A DNA stretch of 64,000 bases from Deinococcus sp. QL22 (lineage in GTDB: Bacteria > Deinococcota > Deinococci > Deinococcales > Deinococcaceae): the NCBI RefSeq assembly GCF_023370075.1, contig NZ_CP097154.1, forward strand, positions 1 through 64,000, in the 5' to 3' direction. The position numbers and the translations under genes are program-made. Numbering within the stretch: position 1 is the first letter of the stretch; each line of letters begins with the position of its first letter. This document shows, piece after piece, positions 15,778 through 23,632 of the stretch. The notes under the pieces were generated by a model. That model was given only the letters and a program-made list of their open reading frames with translations, was not told the DNA's origin and searched no databases.

Positions 15778-16227
15778 TCAGGGTTGGGCCACGCCCTGCA
15801 TAGGCTTCAGGCTCAGCGTATAGCCGAAGGTTTCGCGGCCCAACAACACCGTTCGCAGGTGCCCGTCCAGGCTAACCTGCCCATTCTGATCGCGCCGCAC
15901 GAGGTACACGTTGGCGCGGTGGCGGCCATTCTCGTACAGGTTCAGGGTGAGTTCTGTGCCGTCCTGAAGGCGTTTGAAGGTACCGCTGCCCGCATAGGTT
16001 TTGCGGCTCTCCAAGTTGACCAACGTGCCGCTCGCCCGTCCATCGCGCTCCACGAGAGCCACATTGAAGCGGTACGGAACGCGCCCGGTGGGGCCAACGC
16101 CAATGCCCTCGTACTGGCCGTTGATCTGCCTTTCCAGCGCGGTGCTGGGCGGCAAGTACGCGCCCCACGCACAGCTACCGAGGAGCGGGGCCAAGACGAG
16201 AGTAGCAAGCGGGGTCAGGCGGCGCAT
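15778..16227 (-). CDS. small lipoprotein, unknown function
   Basis: A 149-residue protein from the ATG at 16227; a GTG at 16245 would add six residues. The N-terminus MRRLTPLATLVLAPLLGSC is a lipoprotein signal with lipobox LGSC. The mature part is rich in beta-strand patterns (QINGQYEGIGVG, YRFNVALVERDGRASGTLV, GTELTLNLYENGRHRANVYL) and probably forms a small beta sandwich or barrel at the cell envelope. No family is recognised. Confidence 0.65.
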   Translation of the reverse strand: MRRLTPLATLVLAPLLGSCAWGAYLPPSTALERQINGQYEGIGVGPTGRVPYRFNVALVERDGRASGTLVNLESRKTYAGSGTFKRLQDGTELTLNLYENGRHRANVYLVRRDQNGQVSLDGHLRTVLLGRETFGYTLSLKPMQGVAQP

Positions 16228-16351
16228 GGAGCGCAGCTTACGCACGCCTCATGAACTGAGCCTGATGGAAAGAAGGGTTGGCCTGTTATCAGCAACCCTG
16301 CCCCCAGCAATCCTGAACTCAACAGCCCTGTACGCGGCGTCCTGACCTGAA

Positions 16352-16400
16352 CTCGGCCTTAAACGCTCTGCCATCTTTTTGATGGTTCGAGTGGGCACAA
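16352..16400 (+). repeat. short segment shared with 25632, possible transposase remnant
   Basis: CTCGGCCTTAAA followed by CTGCCATCT recurs at 25632 with the same offset. Read in one frame the two copies give LGLKRSAIFLMV here and LGLKRPAICLAV there. This looks like the same protein-coding stretch at two decay stages, perhaps an insertion-sequence transposase N-terminus. No terminal repeats were found. Confidence 0.35.
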
Positions 16401-16461
16401 TACGGCTCCCGGATCACCCTAGACCGCTGACCTGACGGTGAGGCGGCTCCCTGGAGGCTGT

Positions 16462-17049
16462 ATGTTTGGAAACTCTAGCTTCAAACGTCTGACGCCGCTG
16501 CTCCTGCCTGCTTTGCTGGCCTCCTGCTCGCCTGCCATGATGTCTATGGGCAGCCCGACCAACGCCAGCACCGTCGACGGCCTCTTTCTGCAGGCCATCA
16601 CGGGCAGCAACCTCTTTGAGATTCAGTCTTCGCAGGCCATCTTGACCAAATCCAACTCGGCAGCCGTCAAAGCTTATGCCCAGAAGATGATTGACCATCA
16701 CACGGCGGCGCAGGCCCAGGTGGCGACGGTGGCGGCCCCACGCGGCGTGCCCCTGCCCACCATGCTGCCGCCCGATCTGCAACTGAAAGTGACGGCCCTT
16801 AACGAGTTGCCCGCCACCGCCCCAGTAGATCAGGCTTACCTTCAGGAGCAAGTGCTAGGACACCAACTGGCCCTGAGTCTCTTGAAAAACCAGCAGACAT
16901 CGGGCAAAGACGCGGGTGTGACGGTTCTTGCCAAGGACCAGGAGCCTGTGGTGACCCAGCATTTGCAAGAAGCCCAAACCCTGCTGACCAGCACTGCCGC
17001 GCCTGCGCCTGCACCCGCCCCGGCCACTCCTGCACCTAGCGCACCATAA
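16462..17049 (+). CDS. DUF4142 lipoprotein
   Basis: A 195-residue protein with lipobox LLASC after MFGNSSFKRLTPLLLPA. The DUF4142 helical bundle follows: LFLQAITGSNLFEIQSSQAILTKS, VKAYAQKMIDHHTAAQAQV, and a second EQVLGHQLALSLLKNQQ helix. The DHH motif is conserved in this family, which is ferritin-like in fold but of unknown activity. The last 20 residues are an Ala/Pro tail. GGAG precedes the ATG at 16462. It stands alone between convergent and divergent neighbours. Confidence 0.75.
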   Translation: MFGNSSFKRLTPLLLPALLASCSPAMMSMGSPTNASTVDGLFLQAITGSNLFEIQSSQAILTKSNSAAVKAYAQKMIDHHTAAQAQVATVAAPRGVPLPTMLPPDLQLKVTALNELPATAPVDQAYLQEQVLGHQLALSLLKNQQTSGKDAGVTVLAKDQEPVVTQHLQEAQTLLTSTAAPAPAPAPATPAPSAP

Positions 17050-17095
17050 GCGGCAACCGTTTTCGCTCCAACTCGGTCTTCTGACTTTCCCTGCC

Positions 17096-17142
17096 AACTC
17101 CTCCTTCAAGCTCCGGACATTGGGGCTTTGAGGGGGAGTTTT
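17096..17142. terminator. bidirectional terminator-like hairpin
   Basis: An imperfect inverted repeat runs from AACTCC at 17096 to GGAGTT near 17140, with CTTCAAGC pairing GCTTTGAG, then TTTTG. It lies between the convergent DUF4142 and methyltransferase genes. Confidence 0.6.
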
Positions 17143-17147
17143 GTTGG

Positions 17148-17816
17148 CTACAGCGGCTCAGACCCAGCCCCTTCTACCTCACCCGTAGCCGAGGCCACCA
17201 CAGCAAAAAGGGGATCGCCGCGCCGCCTCTGCGTTGGGCTGCAATCTAGCATTTGAACGCCCGCGAACCCGCCCGCTTGCCGCAAAAAATCGGCGACCAA
17301 TGCAAGGTGGCCCGCGTCGTCTAGGCTGTGCCAGATCTGCACCGCTTTGGTGGGAAAACAGCGGTTAGAAAAGGTAATGACAATGGGTGCGCCCGGCTTC
17401 AGCACGCGGGCGACCTCGCGCAGCACTTTTATAGGCTGCGTCAGGTAATCGATGGAAACGCAGATGCCGCAGCCGTCGAAGGTCGCGGATTCGTAAGGTA
17501 ACTGGTGATTCTCGTTCAGGTTTTGCACCGTAAATCCTGTCAGGCGCGGGTTGGCGGCCAATTCCTGCCGGTTCATCCCCAGTCCCTCGATCCAGCCATA
17601 CTCCACTTCCGGCGGCAAGTGGCTGACCCAGGAACTCATCAGGTCAAGAACGGCTCCCTGTGCCGGGAAATACTGACGGTACAAATCCGTCACGGCGGCA
17701 ATCGCGCCGTCATCGATGTGGGTCACGAAGCGGGGCTGGGCATAAAACGCCTCGTCGCCGGTTTCGTCCACGCGGCGAAAGGCGTGGGCCGGAAGATGGG
17801 GACACTGGGTGGGCAT
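17148..17816 (-). CDS. SAM-dependent methyltransferase
   Basis: A 222-residue class I methyltransferase. GAVLDLMSSWVSHLP near residue 55 is the SAM motif I, with the acidic Asp in LDL. FTVQNLNENHQLPY and FDGCGICVSIDYLTQP give motifs II-IV, and VLREVARVLKPGAPIVITFSNR is motif VI. It resembles the UbiE/Methyltransf_11 group, with no distinguishing substrate features. A C-terminal extension of about 20 residues is Glu/Gly-rich. It is encoded alone. Confidence 0.78.
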   Translation of the reverse strand: MPTQCPHLPAHAFRRVDETGDEAFYAQPRFVTHIDDGAIAAVTDLYRQYFPAQGAVLDLMSSWVSHLPPEVEYGWIEGLGMNRQELAANPRLTGFTVQNLNENHQLPYESATFDGCGICVSIDYLTQPIKVLREVARVLKPGAPIVITFSNRCFPTKAVQIWHSLDDAGHLALVADFLRQAGGFAGVQMLDCSPTQRRRGDPLFAVVASATGEVEGAGSEPL

Positions 17817-18335
17817 AGGTCATGGTGGAACACAGCGGCGGGCAGCACTGCGGGCAGTCTTTCAATGCCGCCTCAGCAAACGCCGCCCTCTTTTGTGTTG
17901 CCCAAAGAGTATGAACTACTACAAACTCCATCTAAGCCGCTGAAATAACCCATACACTGATCGAAAGTCAATCTCGACTTTAGAAAACGGCCAATTCGCC
18001 TGTATTCAAGCTCGACAATCCATCTGCTCGCTCCTATCCAGATGCTGTGGCTATAGCTTTATAGTAGGGCAAACATAAAGTAAAGATTGGAGATAAATTT
18101 GTAACACTCGAGTAGTTAATATTTTGATGTCGACTGATTTTATGTTGATGTGCCAAAGTTTAATGTCCCGTAGGTGATGCATACGGGAGAGGAGCTTATT
18201 CGCTTGTCTTATCCCTCGGTAGTCCCAGCCCTCTTTTTAATAGGAGATATAGACCAGCAGATTGTGCCGCTCCTACATGCCTCTGTTCCCAGTTTTGCCC
18301 TGTGAGAAATCCAAAGTTTTGTTTCGACTCCGGAT
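17817..18335. other. 519-base AT-rich intergenic region
   Basis: No convincing gene. The stretch 18050-18170 is much more AT-rich than its surroundings and contains several TTTATG/TTGATG words that may include the promoter of the DUF4388 locus. From about 18243 one reading frame (GDIDQQIVPLLHASVPSFAL) runs up to a stop at 18303 in the same phase as the fragment at 18336, so a decayed 5' part of the next gene is possible. Confidence 0.4.
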
Positions 18336-18465
18336 GTGGTGTCTGTGCCTGCGCCGGAAGCCCCTCAATTGGCGGTGATCGTGTGCCACCAAGTCGGCGA
18401 CGAACTCTGTGCCGATCTGCTGGCCCTTCTGACACACGTCAAATTGAACTGGCCCTCTACCTTTT

Positions 18466-19041
18466 TTGTTGTTACTCAGTCAACGCCCTCTGAGACGGCT
18501 AGACGAGCTCTTTGAATGGTTCGGCATCATGCCTGGTGTTAACTTGGATGATCCGGCCACCATCGTGCAGACCATCAGCAGCGAGTTGGCGCAGCACAGC
18601 CGGGGATCGGTGCAGGGGGTGTCGCTGCCCAGTTTCCTTCAGATGATGGAATGGGACCAAAAAAGTATATCGGTGCGGGTCACGTCGGGCGAGCGGTGGG
18701 GGCGGCTGCATCTGCATCAAGGCCGTCTCGTAAACGCTTACACGCACGGCTCTGGAGAAGTGGGGGAAGCGGCGGCACTGCACATTTTGGCCTGGGAACA
18801 GCCCACCGTAGAGCTTGAGCGCTCGTACCACAACCAGCGTGACCAGATTGGCCGCCCACTGACCGCCCTGCTGATGGAAGCCATGCAGCCCCAGGACGAA
18901 GCGTTTTACGCCGCCGCACAGCTGAGTCCGGCAAATCTGTTGATCGACGACCCTGAGGAGGACGTGGGGTTTCGCAGACCCAAACATTCGACGGCCCCAC
19001 AAGCCCCAGCCCGCTCCGGTGGCCGAATGACCGCCCGCTGA
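18466..19041 (+). CDS. DUF4388 (PATAN-like) protein, 5' part possibly frameshifted
   Basis: The open frame contains a complete DUF4388 domain: [62 protein letters not shown]. Such domains occur in bacterial signalling proteins linked to small GTPase or two-component systems. Starts are poor: TTG at 18466 or ATG at 18529, neither with a ribosome site. In the frame one base away, 18339-18512 encodes a continuous stretch beginning SVPAPEAPQLAVIVCHQVGDEL and ending [10 protein letters not shown] just before a TGA at 18513. The two frames join naturally at about 18505, suggesting one original gene. It is followed by the roadblock pseudogene. Confidence 0.65.
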   Translation: MLLLSQRPLRRLDELFEWFGIMPGVNLDDPATIVQTISSELAQHSRGSVQGVSLPSFLQMMEWDQKSISVRVTSGERWGRLHLHQGRLVNAYTHGSGEVGEAAALHILAWEQPTVELERSYHNQRDQIGRPLTALLMEAMQPQDEAFYAAAQLSPANLLIDDPEEDVGFRRPKHSTAPQAPARSGGRMTAR

Positions 19042-19136
19042 GCCGGTCACGCCGGAACTTTCCGGTGCTGTGGTTGCCACCCGTCCCTCACCCTCTAGTG
19101 TTCAACCCGCCCTGCACCCTGGGCGAAGAGACCATC

Positions 19137-19498
19137 ATGGCAAACGTCAAAGAAACCCTGAGTTCGGCCCTGCAAAGCATTGACGGCATCATGGGCGCCG
19201 CACTCGTCGATTACGGCAGCGGGATGGCGCTGGGCACCGTCGGTTCGGGCGTGAACCTGGAACTGGCCGCCGCAGGCAACTCGGACGTGGTGCGGGCCAA
19301 GATGAAAACCATGGAATGCTGGGCATTCAGGGCGAGATTGAGGACATGTTGATTACCCTGCAAACCCAGTACCACATCATCTATATCGTGCCCAACCAAA
19401 CGCTATTTTTGTACCTTGTGCTGGCCAAAGACAAGGCCAATCTGGCAATGGCCCGCTATCAGCTGAAGGCGTTGGCCAAGGATATTGCTATCAACTGA
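19137..19498 (+). pseudogene. roadblock/LC7-domain protein gene with one-base frameshift
   Basis: Frame 1 from ATG 19137 reads [20 protein letters not shown] and continues to AKMKTME, then leaves the family pattern. Frame 2 from about 19316 resumes with [20 protein letters not shown] and ends at the TGA of 19496-19498. Adding one A at the GAATG around 19314-19318 (GAA ATG) restores a single protein of about 120 residues, the normal roadblock size. Roadblock proteins regulate MglA-type small GTPases. The locus pairs with the upstream DUF4388 gene. Either the gene is dead or one A was missed in a homopolymer. Confidence 0.8.
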
Positions 19499-19658
19499 GG
19501 CTCTGGCCCCTGCAGGTGCTGGCCGCCCCGCTCCAACCCAAGCGTGCAGAAATTCAGTCGCAATCGCGCCACTCACACGGAGTCGGTCAGTCTCAGGGCA
19601 TCAAGCTCTGCACTGACCGAATTCTTTTTGCCCCGCAGAGCAGTAACGACAGACGAGC

Positions 19659-20690
19659 TCAGGGCACGATGATGACTTTGCCCTGAACGGTGCGGGATTC
19701 GGCGAGTTCTAGCGCCGCAGCGGCGTTTTTCAGAGAAAACTTGGCGGCAATGTGTGGACGGATGGCCCCCTGTTCCAGCAACCCCAGCACCGCAGTCAGG
19801 TCGGTACGGAAGCGGCGGCGAAAGGCAGTCAGGCCGATGGAATGGCCTCCCCAAAAATTATAGAACGATGCCCGGTGCGAGTTGGGCAGCGCGTTCCAGA
19901 GTGTGATCTGCGAGAGCATGGCCAGGAAAATACGGATGACCGAAGTATTGTCCTTCAGCCCAGTGGCCGTGCCGTAGCAAATCAGACGCCCGCCCCGTGC
20001 CAGCAGGCCAAACGAGGTGCGGGCACTCTCTAGCCCCAGATGGTCGAAGGCGGCCTGCACGCCCCCCGGAGCCAGCGCCCGAACACGCGCCGCCACATCT
20101 GGAACGCCGTAATCGACAGGCTCTATTCCTGCGGCACTCAGCGCCGCGTGATGCCGGGGAGCAGCGGTGCCGATGACCCGAATCCCCGCGTGCAGGGCCA
20201 GCTGGCACAGGACGGTGCCGACGCCGCCATTGGCTCCGTGAACCAAGATCGTTTGGCCGGGTTTGACAGCTGCGCTGCGGTAAAGCATCTGCCAGGCGGT
20301 CACACCGTTGACCAGAACGGTCTCCACCAAGGCTGGATCAAGGACGGAAGGTACGGGCACCAGGTCGGCAGCCAGAACGACGGTATGGCTGGCCCAACCG
20401 CCCGTTTTGGTCACGGCGGCAACTCGCCTGCCGATCAGGTCTGGGGCAACTCCATTCCCCACAGCAAGCACGGTGCCCACAAAGTCGTAGCCGGGAACAA
20501 ACGGAAACCTGGGCTGGCCGGGATAGCGTCCCCGGCGCATAGATTGCTCGGCAAAAGAAACACCGCTGGCATCAATTTGAACGAGGGCTTGCCCGGCGGT
20601 GGGGGCGGGCAAAGTGCGCTGACGAAGCTGGAGGCCGGAGGGCTGAACGAGGCCGGGCATGATGATTTCGGTGGTCAGGGTCGTGGTCAT
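19659..20690 (-). CDS. zinc-free MDR oxidoreductase (quinone reductase-like)
   Basis: A 343-residue medium-chain dehydrogenase/reductase. It has an N-terminal GroES-like domain (QALVQIDASGVSFAEQSMRRGRYPGQP, VPGYDFVGTVLAVG) and a Rossmann domain with ILVHGANGGVGTVLCQLA near residue 150. Catalytic and structural zinc cysteines are missing, typical of NADPH:quinone reductases. AAGGAGG lies just before the ATG at 20690; an upstream start at 20735 is inside the operator region and unlikely. The TetR gene lies upstream, and an operator-like site at 20720 suggests it is the repressor's target. Confidence 0.85.
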   Translation of the reverse strand: MTTTLTTEIIMPGLVQPSGLQLRQRTLPAPTAGQALVQIDASGVSFAEQSMRRGRYPGQPRFPFVPGYDFVGTVLAVGNGVAPDLIGRRVAAVTKTGGWASHTVVLAADLVPVPSVLDPALVETVLVNGVTAWQMLYRSAAVKPGQTILVHGANGGVGTVLCQLALHAGIRVIGTAAPRHHAALSAAGIEPVDYGVPDVAARVRALAPGGVQAAFDHLGLESARTSFGLLARGGRLICYGTATGLKDNTSVIRIFLAMLSQITLWNALPNSHRASFYNFWGGHSIGLTAFRRRFRTDLTAVLGLLEQGAIRPHIAAKFSLKNAAAALELAESRTVQGKVIIVP

Positions 20691-20719
20691 GGGAACCTCC
20701 TTGAAGACAGGTGATGGTA

Positions 20720-20739
20720 GAGTGTGATTGGTCACTCAC
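20720..20739. promoter_or_regulatory. TetR operator-like site before the MDR gene
   Basis: On the minus strand this reads GTGAGTGACCAATCACACTC. It matches 16 of 20 positions of the site next to the TetR start (GTGAGTGTACAATCACTCAC). It lies 30 bases upstream of the MDR start codon, in the expected promoter zone. Confidence 0.6.
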
Positions 20740-20779
20740 CAAATGAGAAACAAAGAACTGTTGAGAAGCTGATTGGTCT

Positions 20780-21340
20780 TCACGGGTGTCGCAGGCCCAC
20801 CGTCAGCAGGAGTGCCCAATGTGGCGTGTCTCGTTCCAATCCGGCAGTGACGACCAGATGACACAGTTGACCGTAAGCAATGAACCGTTGCACCGACTCG
20901 TCAGACGCGCCCGAACGGGTTTTGACAAAGGTGGTGATCTGCTGGAGGCCCTGACGGAGCGCCGAGCGAATTTCGGGCACTTCTGCCGCAGATTGGGCAT
21001 GAACCTGAAGCATCAGCAAGTTGCGGTCAGCGATCAGGTTGGTGTAGGTGCCGCCCATGGCTCGCAGGAGGCCGTCGGGGGTCTGGTCGACGCTGGCATC
21101 GGCCCCGCGCACGAGGGCGATCTGAATCAGTTCGTAGCAGCGCTGCAAGGTGGCGACAAACAAGACCTCCTTGGTGGGAAAGAGTTTGAAGACGTAGGCC
21201 GGAGAAATCTGTGCATGCGCCGCCACAGCGGTAATCGGCGTGCCGAGGTAGCCGGATTGGGCGAAGACGACAACGGCGCTCGCCAGTACCGTTTCGCGCC
21301 GAGCTTCGGCAGTAGAGAGAGAGGAGACGGTGGCAGGCAT
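20780..21340 (-). CDS. TetR-family transcriptional repressor
   Basis: A 186-residue regulator. The N-terminal HTH reads ETVLASAVVVFAQSGYLGTPITAVAAHAQISPAYVFKLFPTKEVLF (residues about 12-57), the classic TetR/AcrR DNA-binding domain. The C-terminal ligand domain carries LIADRNLLMLQVHAQSAAE as in drug- and lipid-responsive members. The ATG at 21340 sits seven bases after a good -10 element, so the mRNA is probably leaderless; a start at 21376 would lie upstream of the promoter. It likely represses itself and the MDR gene through the sites at 21341 and 20720. Confidence 0.88.
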   Translation of the reverse strand: MPATVSSLSTAEARRETVLASAVVVFAQSGYLGTPITAVAAHAQISPAYVFKLFPTKEVLFVATLQRCYELIQIALVRGADASVDQTPDGLLRAMGGTYTNLIADRNLLMLQVHAQSAAEVPEIRSALRQGLQQITTFVKTRSGASDESVQRFIAYGQLCHLVVTAGLERDTPHWALLLTVGLRHP

Positions 21341-21376
21341 GTGAGTGATTGTACACTCACTCTTTAGAACTTGCAA
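21341..21376 (-). promoter_or_regulatory. leaderless promoter with overlapping operator of the TetR gene
   Basis: On the minus strand, -35 TTGCAA (21371-21376), a 17-base spacer, and -10 TACAAT (21348-21353) are followed by seven bases and then the ATG. The palindrome GTGAGTG-N6-CACTCAC (21341-21360) covers the -10 and the start site. This arrangement predicts a leaderless transcript and direct autorepression. Confidence 0.7.
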
Positions 21377-21435
21377 GCTAGCCCGTCAACGTCGCACGTC
21401 AGAAACGACCCGAACAGCTCAGTAGAGCAGCGGCG

Positions 21436-22692
21436 TCAATTCCTGCTGGCTGCCGTTTGCGCCCCAGCTTCTCGCCGCGCCAACCAGACCGCCAGCAACA
21501 GCAGCAGCACGCACAGCACAGCAATCAAAACAAACAAAGTGTGTGGCGACACGGCAAAAATAGCCCCCGCGATGCCCGCTGCCGGAATAGAACACAGCAG
21601 GGTGAGCGTCTGAACTGCGGAGAACAGATCGGCGGTTCCGTCTTTGGGTAGGCGGCCAAACAGGGCGGCGTCGCGGTAGGTTTGCGTCAGAAAGGTGCTG
21701 CCGACCAAGAGGCCCACCACGGCCAACATGACCGCTACATTCCCTGCCGGAACAAGCAGGAGCAGCACCGCGCCGATCACTCCCACCGCACGCGTCACGA
21801 CCAGCGTGCGGCCTATCGGCAAGCCGGACAGCCGGGGCAGGCCCACCCAGTACAGCAGCAGCGTTACGAACGCCCCGACGAACGGCACGAACGAGAGGGT
21901 TTGGGCGCTGAAGTGCAATGTTTCTTGCAGGAACAAGATTTGAAATAGGCTGAGCTGTTCTATGAACACGGTGAGGACGTAAAAGGCCGACATGCCGAGG
22001 AGTCCCGGATGGCCGCGCATGCCCGTCACCATCGTCAGGGCGTGGCGCACGCTGTCCATTAGGCCCAAGTCGCGATGCTGCTGCATGGCCGCTACGCCAC
22101 TCTTAGTTTCGTCGGTGATGGCATTACGCCACAAGAACATGATGGTCATGCCGACGCCGCCCAGCGCATAAAAGCCCCGCATGGTGTCCGTTACGCCGTG
22201 CCGCGCGATGACCAGCCCCACTAGGGGAGTCAGCAGCCCACACACCGTCACGATCAGGTTGATGATGCCGAAGACCCGCGCCCGCTGTCGCTCCTCTACG
22301 TCTTCAATTAAGAGCAAACTCCACGAAACCGCTACGATTCGTCCGCTGGCACTCAGGGCGGCGGCCACCGCGAAGGCCGCGAAACTGTTGGCGGTGGCCC
22401 ACACGAACATGGGAATCGTCCAAGAAATCAGGTCGCCAATGAGCGTAGTGCGCTTGCGGCCTACTCGGTTGGTAATCGGCGCGGCCACCGCCTGAAACAA
22501 GAACGAGAGGGCCAACGTGACTGATCCCAGCAGCCCGATTTGCGTGCTGGACAGCCCTACACTCCGCATGTACAGGGGCGCGTAGTAGATGACGACTGTG
22601 CCGAACACGGCCCACAGCGGCTCCATCAGAATAGAGTTGCGGGCATTTCTGGGTAGCTCCGCCAAGGCTTGAAACTGGAGGCCTCTAGCCAC
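21436..22692 (-). CDS. MFS transporter
   Basis: A 418-residue protein with about 12 hydrophobic segments. NRVGRKRTTLIGDLISW is the cytoplasmic loop-2 motif of the major facilitator superfamily, and RVFGIINLIVTVCGLLTPLVGLVI fits the fifth helix. Both halves have similar length and there is a charged central loop around residue 200 (DETKSGVAAMQQHRDLG). It probably exports or imports a small solute by proton coupling; no substrate is indicated. The GTG start at 22692 is the best available. It is on the same strand as the TetR gene but separated by 59 bases, so co-transcription with it is not expected in that order. Confidence 0.8.
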   Translation of the reverse strand: MARGLQFQALAELPRNARNSILMEPLWAVFGTVVIYYAPLYMRSVGLSSTQIGLLGSVTLALSFLFQAVAAPITNRVGRKRTTLIGDLISWTIPMFVWATANSFAAFAVAAALSASGRIVAVSWSLLLIEDVEERQRARVFGIINLIVTVCGLLTPLVGLVIARHGVTDTMRGFYALGGVGMTIMFLWRNAITDETKSGVAAMQQHRDLGLMDSVRHALTMVTGMRGHPGLLGMSAFYVLTVFIEQLSLFQILFLQETLHFSAQTLSFVPFVGAFVTLLLYWVGLPRLSGLPIGRTLVVTRAVGVIGAVLLLLVPAGNVAVMLAVVGLLVGSTFLTQTYRDAALFGRLPKDGTADLFSAVQTLTLLCSIPAAGIAGAIFAVSPHTLFVLIAVLCVLLLLLAVWLARREAGAQTAASRN

Positions 22693-22986
22693 GTCTCATC
22701 CGGGGTTGGGAGAGGGATGATGGCATACTGCCAGAGCAGAGCTGGCCGAGGTTATTGCGGGTCATACATGCGGCACAAGGGGGAGGGAGTCTCGAACATC
22801 TGCCTTCTACTATGCCCAATTCTGCCCGAGAATGCGGCCACGTTGACGCCCTGCCGTCCGCTGCATACAAGACGACCACAGCCCTTGATACAACACGGGC
22901 CTTTTTGTTGATCTGATCTTCAGACTGGCGCGCAACCGTAGTGATTCCTACCGTTCACCACACGGCATACAGGCACTTTGTGGGTT

Positions 22987-23418
22987 ATGACCACTTCAGA
23001 CTTGTTGTACCAAACCACCGCTTCGGCTCACGGCGGACGTGCAGGACACGTTGACAGTGAAGACAAACAGTTGAACGTCCGCCTGAGCGTTCCCCAAGGC
23101 ATGGGTGGGAAGGGCGGCGTAGGCAGCACTCCAGAACAGCTGTTTGCCGGGGCACTGGCCGCCTGCTTCGAGAGCGCGATGGGAGCCGCAGCCCGCGCCG
23201 AATCGTACGAAGAATTTGGAGTGATGCAGGTCACGGCAACAGTGGGACTGCTGTCCAATGGCGACGCCCACGACCTGCAAGTGGCGCTGGATATTACCCT
23301 ACCGGGTCTGAGCCGCGAAAAAGCTCAACACTTGGTAGACCGGGGTGCGGAAATCTGCGCCTATACACGGGCTTTGAAGGGACAAGTGGAGATTGACTAC
23401 CGCCTGCAAGATGCATAA
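22987..23418 (+). CDS. ohr: organic hydroperoxide resistance protein Ohr
   Basis: A 143-residue OsmC/Ohr-family thiol peroxidase. Residues match the Ohr catalytic set: Arg18 (HGGRAGHV), Glu50 (TPEQLFAGALAACF), peroxidatic Cys60 and resolving Cys124 (EICAYTRA). It reduces organic and lipid hydroperoxides using lipoylated proteins as electron donors. The ATG at 22987 gives the standard Ohr N-terminus; a start at 22978 would add three residues. No OhrR-type regulator is adjacent. Confidence 0.9.
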   Translation: MTTSDLLYQTTASAHGGRAGHVDSEDKQLNVRLSVPQGMGGKGGVGSTPEQLFAGALAACFESAMGAAARAESYEEFGVMQVTATVGLLSNGDAHDLQVALDITLPGLSREKAQHLVDRGAEICAYTRALKGQVEIDYRLQDA

Positions 23419-23632
23419 GCAGTCCCTAGAGCGATTCGTTCAGCTCAAAACTCACAGGCGAGAGGTCTGTCGAGTGTGTAGCTTCCTCTGACCTTTTTGT
23501 GTTCTTACAACCTCAGTGGGAGCTCTTGTAAGCCACGTGGCAGGGTAAGCACGTTTGTCTTGCACTCGGAGACCGCACAGATTGCTACACGGCTGATAAC
23601 GGCCCTTACATGAGGCTTGGAAGCCAACCAGT

